The notes beneath the pieces were generated by a model. That model ran no database searches. It was not told the DNA's origin and saw only the letters and a list, made by a program, of their open reading frames with translations. Both the position numbers and the translations under genes were made by a program. This document shows, piece by piece, positions 1 to 6,770 of a stretch of DNA of 16,153 nucleotides. How positions within the stretch are numbered: the first letter of the stretch is position 1; each line of letters begins with the position of its first letter. Origin of the DNA: Kiritimatiellia bacterium (lineage in GTDB: Bacteria > Verrucomicrobiota > Kiritimatiellia > RFP12 > UBA1067); contig JAFYQC010000110.1 in NCBI GenBank assembly GCA_017547265.1, positions 1-16,153 of the forward strand. The letters run 5' to 3'.

Positions 1-1
1 G

Positions 2-1168
2 TCGGCGCGCGATGTCGCTTTTGTGCTTCTCGTCGTCTTCGACGCGCTGATCGCCGCTTTCTCGCTCGCAAAGGCCGTAGCCAGCAGCGATTCCGTCCGT
101 AGACGCAGCATAATGGTGCTTCTCTCCTGCGTTACGATGGGTGTCGCCATCGTGTTGCAGGTTGTTTGGCCGCTGACGCCGTTTACCGCGCTCGGATGTC
201 TTATTGTCAACTGCTTCTTCCAGGTCTTCGTCATCCAGGACGAACAGGCGGAGAAGCATGCGGCCGAACTCGAAAAGGCACTTGAGCGCGCCCGCGCGGC
301 CGAGAAGGCGAGAAGCATGTTTTTCAGCATCGTGAGCCACGACATCAGGACGCCCCTTAACGCGATCCTCGGCTATTCCGAGCTGCTGCAGAAGGATGCC
401 ACGAGCCAGGCCGAGAGGGATGCGGCGCTGAAGTCTATCAGCACAAGCGGCACGACGCTTTTGCAGCTCGTGAACGACGTGCTCGACCTTGCGAAGATGG
501 ACGCGGGCAAGATGACGCTCCAGCCGGAGCCGGTGCTGTTGAACCAGTTGACGGACGAGGTGTTCTCTTCGTTCTGGAGGTCTGCGGACGAAAAGGGCAT
601 CAAGCTCGTAAACCGGACGGAAGGCGTGCCGACAGTAATGATAGACGGGCATCGTTTCCGTCAGATTCTCTTTAACTTGATCGGGAACGCCGTCAAGTTC
701 ACCCATGAGGGGTCTGTGACGGTCTCTGCGTCGTATGCGGGAGAGACCCTCGACGTTTCCGTGTCCGACACGGGCTGCGGCATTGCGGCCGACATGCTGA
801 CGCGCATCCTCGATCCGTTCGTCCAGGTGCAGGATCCAACCCATGCGGCCGACAGGGCCGGAGGGACGGGCCTTGGGCTTTCAATCTGCAGGCGTCTTGT
901 CGAGGCGATGGGCGGCGAGCTCTACGTTGAAAGCGAACTTGGGAAGGGCTCTACGTTTAGGGCTCGCATCCCAGGCGTATCTGTTGCGGAAGAGGGGAAT
1001 GGGGAACGTATCCCCCGAGCGAAGCGAGCCGCGCAAGCGGTCGCTAGAGGGGTGGGAACGGGGAGAGGATGTAAACTTCCACTCTCCAACTCAAAACTCC
1101 AACTACAACTCTCCAACTCCAACTCAAAACTCCAACTCTTCCCTCCCCCGCCATGTCCTTGTTGTTGA
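2..1168 (+). CDS. Hybrid histidine kinase, partial at the 5' edge; transmitter part of a frame-disrupted gene
   Basis: The reading frame is open from the first bases, so the start lies upstream of the window; the GTG at 23 is not a convincing start. The visible N-terminus matches the last membrane segments of the 7-TM sensor of the next gene. A coiled stretch (AEKHAAELEKALERARAAEK) leads to the HisKA H-box SHDIRTPLNA, with the phospho-accepting His codon at 338-340. The HATPase follows, with N box (FNLIGNAVKF), G1 (SDTGCGI), F box (DPFVQ) and G2 (GGTGLGL) all intact, so the kinase core could be active. After the ATPase the frame runs through a repeat island and ends at 1166-1168. The receiver expected here lies in another frame (to 1511). 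I infer either a frameshifted pseudogene or a kinase now separated from its receiver. An assembly error in the repeat cannot be excluded. Confidence 0.85.
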   Translation, partial: SARDVAFVLLVVFDALIAAFSLAKAVASSDSVRRRSIMVLLSCVTMGVAIVLQVVWPLTPFTALGCLIVNCFFQVFVIQDEQAEKHAAELEKALERARAAEKARSMFFSIVSHDIRTPLNAILGYSELLQKDATSQAERDAALKSISTSGTTLLQLVNDVLDLAKMDAGKMTLQPEPVLLNQLTDEVFSSFWRSADEKGIKLVNRTEGVPTVMIDGHRFRQILFNLIGNAVKFTHEGSVTVSASYAGETLDVSVSDTGCGIAADMLTRILDPFVQVQDPTHAADRAGGTGLGLSICRRLVEAMGGELYVESELGKGSTFRARIPGVSVAEEGNGERIPRAKRAAQAVARGVGTGRGCKLPLSNSKLQLQLSNSNSKLQLFPPPPCPCC

Positions 1169-1511
1169 CGACTCTCCTGTCAACCGCAAGGTCCTGTCGG
1201 CTTTTCTCAAGAAAGCGGGCATCGTATCCATCGACGTGGCTGGCGATGGCGTTGAGGCGCTCGCGAAGCTTGACTCGTCCGCGAAGGCGGGCAATCCGTA
1301 CGATTTCGTGTTTTCCGACTTCTGGATGCCCAACATGAACGGTCTCGAGTTCATCGAGAAGCTTCGCGCCGATTCGCGCTTCAGCAAGCTTCCCGCCTTT
1401 GCCGTTACGGCAGACACGGAGTACCACAAAGACTCCAGGTTCCGACTCTTCAACGACGTTCTCCTCAAGCCATTGACCTATGGTAAGCTGATAAAGGTGT
1501 TTAGAAAGTGA
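999..1511 (+). CDS. Receiver domain separated by a frameshift from the upstream kinase
   Basis: This frame encodes a complete CheY-like receiver beginning HVLVVDDSPVNRKVLSAFL at about 1152, with the phospho-acceptor Asp codon at 1317-1319 (FVFSDFWMPNMNG), a switch Thr (AVTAD) and the conserved Lys (LLKPLTYGKL). It is closely similar to the receiver of the next gene, where it is fused in frame to the kinase. The frame stays open upstream to 843 within the kinase-coding region. The ATG at 999, preceded by an AGAGGGG stretch with very short spacing, is a possible start, but there is no strong evidence for independent initiation. The segment from 999 to about 1150 would encode low-complexity repeat sequence. 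It ends at 1511, ten bases before the next gene. It may be a dead 3' piece, a stand-alone receiver, or the product of a frame switch in the repeat. Confidence 0.65.
   Translation: MGNVSPERSEPRKRSLEGWERGEDVNFHSPTQNSNYNSPTPTQNSNSSLPRHVLVVDDSPVNRKVLSAFLKKAGIVSIDVAGDGVEALAKLDSSAKAGNPYDFVFSDFWMPNMNGLEFIEKLRADSRFSKLPAFAVTADTEYHKDSRFRLFNDVLLKPLTYGKLIKVFRK
1051..1139 (+). repeat. CTCCAA-type repeat island in kinase-receiver linker (copy A)
   Basis: From 1081 to 1139 the sequence is built of CTCCAA hexamers mixed with CTCAAAA heptamers and one CTACAA variant. It is preceded by a purine-rich stretch (GTGGGAACGGGGAGAGGA, 1052-1069) and the TTCCACTCTCC core that recurs in the other copies. The left GTTGGAG arm seen elsewhere is degenerate here. 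Depending on frame the units read as SNSKLQL or PTQNSN, and no forward frame contains a stop. The 7-base units shift the frame, and the kinase and receiver frames part company across this block. Confidence 0.85.
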
Positions 1512-1521
1512 TTACAAGGCG

Positions 1522-3399
1522 ATGCAAGACTACATATATTCTGTAATCGCCTCCTTGGCGATAGTGATCCATCTGATCATAAACTTCAACATGCTCCCTG
1601 GGCGAAGGGGGTACGGCACCTCGTATGGCAAGCACTACCGTGGCTTTCTGGCTGGCATATTTGCCTACTATGTAGTAGACGTAGGCTGGGGCGTCTTCGC
1701 GGGGCTGGGATGGACGCGTGTCCTTTACATCGACACGACGCTGTACTATATCGCAATAGGCGGAACCGTCGTCATGTGGAGCCGTTATGTCGTCGCGTAT
1801 CTCGAACTCGACAAATGGCTTGCGCGTCCTCTGCTCGGGTTTGGGTATGCGCTCCTCGGACTTTATGTCGTGCTGCTTGCGGCCAACGTGTTCACCGACT
1901 GCGTCTTCCACTTCGACGAGCAGGGCAGGTATGTTGCCGGCGGAGTACGCATGCTCATATTCTATCCCCTTGCCGCCATCTACGTCCTTACGGGGCTTTT
2001 CTTGTTCGTGAGGACTCTACGCAGTCGGGATTCGGCACGTAGACGGAACATGGTCGCGTTCCTGTTTTGCCTCACCATGGCGGTTGCCATCGTCCTACAG
2101 ATTGTCTGGCCGCTCTGGCCTTTCTACGCGCTCGGATGCCTTTTGGGCAACTGTGTCTTCCACGTCTTCGTCATCGAGGACGAGCGCGACGAGCTGCGTC
2201 GCGCAGTAATCGAGCGCGAGCAGGCGGCGAAGCATGCGGCAGAGCTTGAACAGGCGCTTGAGCGCGCCCGTGCGGCCGAGAAGGCGAGAAGCATGTTCTT
2301 CAGCATCGTTAGCCACGACATAAGGACGCCCCTCAATGCGATTCTCGGATATTCCGAGCTTCTTCAGTTCGGCATAGATAGCGAAGCCGAGAGAGACGAG
2401 GCAATCAAGTCCATCCGCGCCAGCGGCACGACGCTTCTGCAGCTCGTGAACGACGTGCTCGACCTTGCGAAGATGGACGCAGGGGAACTGGCGCTGCAGC
2501 CGGAACCAGTGCATCTCTCGCAGCTGACGGACGAGGTTTTCTCGTCTTTCAGGATGGCGGCGGCGGAGAAGGGGCTAGAGCTCGTAAACCGGACAGGTGG
2601 CGTGCCTATGGTCCTGTTGGACGGACATCGATTCCGGCAGATACTCTTCAATTTGGTAGGGAACGCCGTGAAGTTTACAGAGAGAGGTTCCGTGACTGTC
2701 ACAGCGTCGAGCGTTGGGACAGGTATCGTTGTTTCCGTATCCGATACTGGATGTGGAATTGCCCCAGACCTGTTGACGCGCATCTTCGATCCGTTTGTCC
2801 AGGCCCAGGATCCAAGCCACTCGGCCGATCGTGCCGGAGGAACGGGGCTTGGACTTTCCATTTGCAGGCGTCTTGTCGAGGCGATGGGCGGAGAACTTGA
2901 AGTGGAAAGCGAGCTTGGGAAGGGCACGACGTTCAGGGCGCGGCTTCCTGGTGTTGCCGCCGTTGGGGAGAAGCCGGCCGCCGAGCCGAAGCAGGAGGTC
3001 GTTCCAAAGGAGTTGCCGAAGCGCGTCTTGGTCGTCGACGACTCTCCTATCAACCGCGAGGTCCTCGCGTCCCTTCTTGCGCATGCTGGTGTCGCTTCGA
3101 TAGACCAGGCGTGTGATGGCGGGGAGGCGCTTGCAAAGCTTGTCTTGGCCGCGAAAGCTGGAAATCCGTACGATTTCGTCTTTTCCGACCTTTGGATGCC
3201 AAACATGAACGGCATCGAACTGATCGAGAAGCTCCGCGACGATCCCCACTTTCTCCGTCTTCCGGTCTATGCGGTAACGGCCGATGCGGAGTTCCAGCGC
3301 GACGTCAGGAACCGGCTCTTCTCTGGAATACTTCTTAAGCCGCTGACCTATGATAAGCTCGTGGAGGCGTTTACAACCGCAATGCGAGGAAAACGATGA
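1522..3399 (+). CDS. 7-TM sensor hybrid histidine kinase (HisKA-HATPase-REC)
   Basis: This 625-residue membrane sensor kinase is intact. About seven hydrophobic segments lie within residues 3-217, giving a periplasmic N-terminus and a cytoplasmic kinase. I do not recognise the sensor as a named family or know its ligand. A charged coiled coil (about 220-255) leads to HisKA with His265 (FFSIVSHDIRTPLNA). The HATPase has N box (FNLVGNAVKF), G1 (SDTGCGI) and G2 (GGTGLGL). A plain Glu/Pro/Lys-rich linker joins the C-terminal receiver, with Asp556 (FSDLWMPNMNG) and the conserved Lys (LLKPLTYDKL). It is a tandem paralogue of the preceding gene, ten bases downstream, and its linker lacks the repeat island. 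The ribosome site before the ATG is weak (AAGG only two bases away), so translation may depend on the upstream gene. Its stop overlaps the next start (ATGA). Confidence 0.93.
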   Translation: MQDYIYSVIASLAIVIHLIINFNMLPGRRGYGTSYGKHYRGFLAGIFAYYVVDVGWGVFAGLGWTRVLYIDTTLYYIAIGGTVVMWSRYVVAYLELDKWLARPLLGFGYALLGLYVVLLAANVFTDCVFHFDEQGRYVAGGVRMLIFYPLAAIYVLTGLFLFVRTLRSRDSARRRNMVAFLFCLTMAVAIVLQIVWPLWPFYALGCLLGNCVFHVFVIEDERDELRRAVIEREQAAKHAAELEQALERARAAEKARSMFFSIVSHDIRTPLNAILGYSELLQFGIDSEAERDEAIKSIRASGTTLLQLVNDVLDLAKMDAGELALQPEPVHLSQLTDEVFSSFRMAAAEKGLELVNRTGGVPMVLLDGHRFRQILFNLVGNAVKFTERGSVTVTASSVGTGIVVSVSDTGCGIAPDLLTRIFDPFVQAQDPSHSADRAGGTGLGLSICRRLVEAMGGELEVESELGKGTTFRARLPGVAAVGEKPAAEPKQEVVPKELPKRVLVVDDSPINREVLASLLAHAGVASIDQACDGGEALAKLVLAAKAGNPYDFVFSDLWMPNMNGIELIEKLRDDPHFLRLPVYAVTADAEFQRDVRNRLFSGILLKPLTYDKLVEAFTTAMRGKR

Positions 3400-5789
3400 A
3401 CGGCGAAAACACCAGCGCAAAGTTCGGAATCGGGCGGCACTTGTCGATGCTTTCGGCGTGGGGGCTCTCCTTCGGACTTGCCGTTGGTTGGGGCGCGTTT
3501 GTGATGCCTGGCGCGGAGTTCCTGCCGTCTGCGGGCCCGCTCGGAACGGTCGTCGGCATAGTTGTCGGTGCGCTTGCGATGGCGATCATCGGCTGGAACT
3601 ACAATCGCATGGTCACGGCGCTTCCTGGCCCTGGCGGAGCCTACGCATACGCGCAAAAGGCCTTTGGCTCGGACTACGGCTACCTCGCCGCCTGGTCGCT
3701 GACGCTCGCCTATATGGCAATCCTGTGGGCAAACGCGACTGCGCTCGTCTTGCTCGTCCGATATATGTTCGGCGACGTTCTCCAGTTCGGCTGGCACGAT
3801 ACGCTCGCGGGCTTCGACATCTATCTTGGTGAGGTTCTCCTTTCCGTCGCCGTAATGATTGTGGCAGGCGGCGTTTGCCTCTGGCGCAAGCGCCTTGCGG
3901 GGCGCATTCAGGCTGCTCTCGCGGTGCTTATGCTCTTGGGCGTCGGGACTTGTTTCTTCTTCGCCTTTTCGCGCCACGAAGGAGGGCTGCCTACTATGGC
4001 GCCTGCGGTTGCGCCAAACGGCGCAAAGCCGTTTTCTCAGGTTCTCCGCATCCTTGCGATGATGCCATGGGCGTTCGTTGGCTTTGAGGCGGTCTCCCAT
4101 TCCTCGGCGGAGTTCGGCTTTTCCGTGAAGAAGCTGTGGCGCGTCCTTGTGGCGGCGATTGCCGCGTCTGTAGCAATGTACGCCATGCTTGCGGTTCTTC
4201 CCGTCCTTTCGCATCCCGGCGACTTCGCCACGTGGACCGACTACCTTACGGGAAGCCGCGGCCTTGCGGGGCTCGATTCGATGCCGACTTTCGCCGCCGT
4301 GCGCACGGCGATGGGGCATGGCGGCGTCGTGATTCTCGGCTGTACTATGTTCGCGGCTATTTTCACCGGCATCGTCGGCGCGGTAGTGGCGATGAGCCGG
4401 CTCATCTACGCGCTTTCAGTTGACGAGGTGTTCCCGCGCTGGCAATGGCTCGGAAAACTCGACGGGAACGGTTCTCCGAGGAATGCGATCCTCCTTGTCG
4501 TCGGAGTCTCGCTTGTGATCCCGTTTTTCGGGCGTACCGTGATCGGCTGGCCGGTGGAGGTTTCAAGTATCGGCGCGGCGGTCGCATATTGCGTGACCTC
4601 TGCATCGGCTTTCAGGTTGGCGAAGAAGGCCGGTGACTCAATTACCTGCGCCACGGGGCTCGTGGGTGTCGTGATGTCGATCATCTTCTGCCTTCTCCTT
4701 CTCGTGCCGAATTACATTTCAGGAAACGCGCTTTCGGCGGAATCGTATCTCGTCCTGGCGCTCTGGTGTATCGTCGGCTTTGCGCTCTACTGGCACGCCT
4801 TCAAGAACGACACGCATCAGCGATTCGGGCGCTCACCGGTCGTGTGGACTGGTATCGTCATCCTCATCTTCTTCTCGTCGCTCATGTGGGTGCGACTCGC
4901 GACGCAGCGGGCGACAGGCCGCACGGTCGACTCGATAGTCGATTATTCGGCACGTCACTGCGAAAAGTACCATGGCACCTCCAACGCCCACGCCCTCCAC
5001 GACGAGGAAGGTTACGTCAACGGGCTTATGGACGTCCTTAACGCCGACAGGCAGGGCTACGACATTGTGCAGATGGCGCTTTTGGTGTTTTCGCTTGTCA
5101 TCATGTTCAGTCTCTACGCCACACAGCGGCGCCGCGAGGAGATGCTCGAAGTCGCGCAGGCGAAGGCCGAGGCCAGGGATCGCGCGAAGAGTGCGTTCCT
5201 CTCCAGCATCAGCCACGACATCCGAACGCCGATGAACGCCATAATCGGCTACATCGAACTCGCCAAGCGGCAGGGCGTGCCGGAGGCCACTCTCCGCGAA
5301 TACATGTCGAAAATGGAGTCGTCGAGCCACCACCTGCTGGCGCTCATCACCGACGTCCTCGAGATGAGCCGAATTGAGTCTGGCAAGATCGAACTTGAGC
5401 CGGTGCCCGTTGACCTTGCCGCCGTCTTCGACGAGCTCGCCGACCTCTTCGCCGCGCAGATGTCCGAGAAGAACCTTGATTTCCGCATCGATGTCGCGCG
5501 CGTTTCGCATCCCCGCGTCATGTGCGACAGAAGCCGTCTGAACCGAATCCTCCTCAATCTTGTCGGCAATGCATGGAAGTTTACGCCCGCCGGAGGGCGC
5601 ATTTCCGTCACGCTCATCGAGAACCCCTCCACGAAAGACGGCGAGGGCTTCTACGAACTCAGGGTGAAGGACAATGGACTCGGCATGAGCCGAGACTTCC
5701 TGGCGCGCGTCTTCGACCCATTCGAGCGCGAACGCACTTCCTCCGTGGACGGTGCCGAGGGGACGGGTCTCGGCATGCCGATTACGTAA
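3396..5789 (+). CDS. APC-type permease domain fused to histidine kinase, cut short by a stop in the ATPase domain
   Basis: The start overlaps the upstream stop (ATGA) and has GAGGA five bases before it. Residues about 15-470 form roughly twelve membrane segments resembling APC-superfamily amino-acid permeases; the first segment, the GPGGAYAYAQKAFG motif and the later FEAVSHSSAEFG motif fit this family. Two further membrane segments (about 482-502 and 560-578) flank a periplasmic loop of about 60 residues. HisKA follows with His607 (SSISHDIRTPMNAIIGY), then HATPase with Asn725 (NLVGNAWKF) and G1-like KDNGLGM. The protein ends just after the G2 box (GTGLGMPIT) at a TAA (5787-5789), while the same frame continues with RIVDLMKGTIEVES, the normal end of an ATPase domain. 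Kinases of this class usually have Lys or Arg after the Thr, so one AAA-to-TAA change would explain the stop. The permease part may transport, sense a substrate, or both. The truncated kinase is probably impaired. Confidence 0.85.
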   Translation: MNGENTSAKFGIGRHLSMLSAWGLSFGLAVGWGAFVMPGAEFLPSAGPLGTVVGIVVGALAMAIIGWNYNRMVTALPGPGGAYAYAQKAFGSDYGYLAAWSLTLAYMAILWANATALVLLVRYMFGDVLQFGWHDTLAGFDIYLGEVLLSVAVMIVAGGVCLWRKRLAGRIQAALAVLMLLGVGTCFFFAFSRHEGGLPTMAPAVAPNGAKPFSQVLRILAMMPWAFVGFEAVSHSSAEFGFSVKKLWRVLVAAIAASVAMYAMLAVLPVLSHPGDFATWTDYLTGSRGLAGLDSMPTFAAVRTAMGHGGVVILGCTMFAAIFTGIVGAVVAMSRLIYALSVDEVFPRWQWLGKLDGNGSPRNAILLVVGVSLVIPFFGRTVIGWPVEVSSIGAAVAYCVTSASAFRLAKKAGDSITCATGLVGVVMSIIFCLLLLVPNYISGNALSAESYLVLALWCIVGFALYWHAFKNDTHQRFGRSPVVWTGIVILIFFSSLMWVRLATQRATGRTVDSIVDYSARHCEKYHGTSNAHALHDEEGYVNGLMDVLNADRQGYDIVQMALLVFSLVIMFSLYATQRRREEMLEVAQAKAEARDRAKSAFLSSISHDIRTPMNAIIGYIELAKRQGVPEATLREYMSKMESSSHHLLALITDVLEMSRIESGKIELEPVPVDLAAVFDELADLFAAQMSEKNLDFRIDVARVSHPRVMCDRSRLNRILLNLVGNAWKFTPAGGRISVTLIENPSTKDGEGFYELRVKDNGLGMSRDFLARVFDPFERERTSSVDGAEGTGLGMPIT

Positions 5790-5804
5790 CGCATCGTCGA
5801 TCTG

Positions 5805-6770
5805 ATGAAGGGAACGATCGAAGTCGAATCCGAACAGGGGAAAGGCGCCGAGTTCATAATTCGCCTTGCACTTCCCTTTGCGCCAGAGCTGACTTCTGAG
5901 GACGAGAGGGCGAAGAGACCGGCTTGCGCGTCTGATGCCGAGCCTCTCGACTTTTCGAAGATGCGCGTTCTCCTCGTGGAAGACAACGAGATCAATCGCG
6001 AGATCGCCTTTACCGTCCTTTCTCATGCGGGCTTTGCCGTCGATCAGGCGGAGAACGGTCAGGTTGCCGTTGAGAAGGTCTTGCGCGGCGGTCCCGATTT
6101 CTACGACGCAATCTTGATGGACGTGCATATGCCGGTCATGGACGGCTGTTCCGCAGCGCGGGCGATTCGCGCGTTGTCGATTCCCGGCATGAGGCGAATC
6201 CCTATCGTCGCCTTGTCGGCAAACGCCTTCGAGACGGACGTAAAGGAAGCGCTCGACGCTGGAATGGACGCCCATATAGCGAAGCCCATACGAGTACCGA
6301 TACTGATGAAGACGCTAGAAGGGCTTTTGCGCGAGCGTATTGCGTCGGGAGGGTCGCGCCATGCCTCGTCCACGCGAGGCGGCGACCTCCTTTCTTCGCT
6401 TGCCAAGACCGGGTGCGACGTCGAGACGACCTTGCGCGACACGTATATGGGCGACAAGCCGTTCTACGAGAGGATGCTTGCGAAGCTGCCGAGCAGCGCG
6501 GCGATTGTGCAGATGCGGAAGGCACTTGACGCAAGGGATTCTGCGGCGCTCTTTTCGTCATCACACAATCTTAAAGGACTTTATGCCTCGCTTGGGCTTA
6601 CCCCTTTGCACGCGCTTTGCAGCGAGATCGTGGAAATAGCCCGACTTGGCGGTCTTGACGGCGTGGCCGACCGTCTCGCCAGGCTGGAAGGGCTTCACGG
6701 CGAAGTCGTGGCGATGATCATCGGACATTCTGGAAACTTTAAACAGGAAAACGGGGAGGACAAGCTATGA
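5805..6770 (+). CDS. Receiver-HPt tail of the permease-kinase, downstream of the in-frame stop
   Basis: This is the same frame as the preceding gene, resumed after its TAA; read together, 3396-6770 would encode a protein of about 1124 residues. The first part is the end of the HATPase (MKGTIEVESEQGKGAEFIIR). A receiver follows (MRVLLVEDNEINREIAF, phospho-acceptor Asp codon at 6120-6122 in LMDVHMPVMDG, and Lys in AHIAKPI). The C-terminus is an HPt domain with its His codon at 6564-6566 (SSHNLKGLYASLG, matching the family pattern H-x-LKG). The ATG at 5805 lies 15 bases after the stop with no clear ribosome site, so expression would need re-initiation or readthrough. This is the only HPt in the window, so it could be the shuttle for the neighbouring hybrid kinases. 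I treat it as one broken gene unless resequencing removes the stop. Confidence 0.75.
   Translation: MKGTIEVESEQGKGAEFIIRLALPFAPELTSEDERAKRPACASDAEPLDFSKMRVLLVEDNEINREIAFTVLSHAGFAVDQAENGQVAVEKVLRGGPDFYDAILMDVHMPVMDGCSAARAIRALSIPGMRRIPIVALSANAFETDVKEALDAGMDAHIAKPIRVPILMKTLEGLLRERIASGGSRHASSTRGGDLLSSLAKTGCDVETTLRDTYMGDKPFYERMLAKLPSSAAIVQMRKALDARDSAALFSSSHNLKGLYASLGLTPLHALCSEIVEIARLGGLDGVADRLARLEGLHGEVVAMIIGHSGNFKQENGEDKL

Noticed and set aside
1081..1139. CRISPR-like tandem repeats
   Set aside because: Units are only 6-7 bases, lack unique spacers of constant length, and are translated within genes.
5787..5789. TAA read as an amino acid (alternative genetic code or selenocysteine-like recoding)
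   Set aside because: Other genes in the window end normally at TAA (11188, 12421). A point mutation or sequence error is simpler.
4833..6275. Long minus-strand open frame (480 codons) opposite the permease-kinase
   Set aside because: It lies antisense to clearly conserved kinase motifs, has no recognisable domain, and is expected from the GC-rich third positions of the plus-strand gene.
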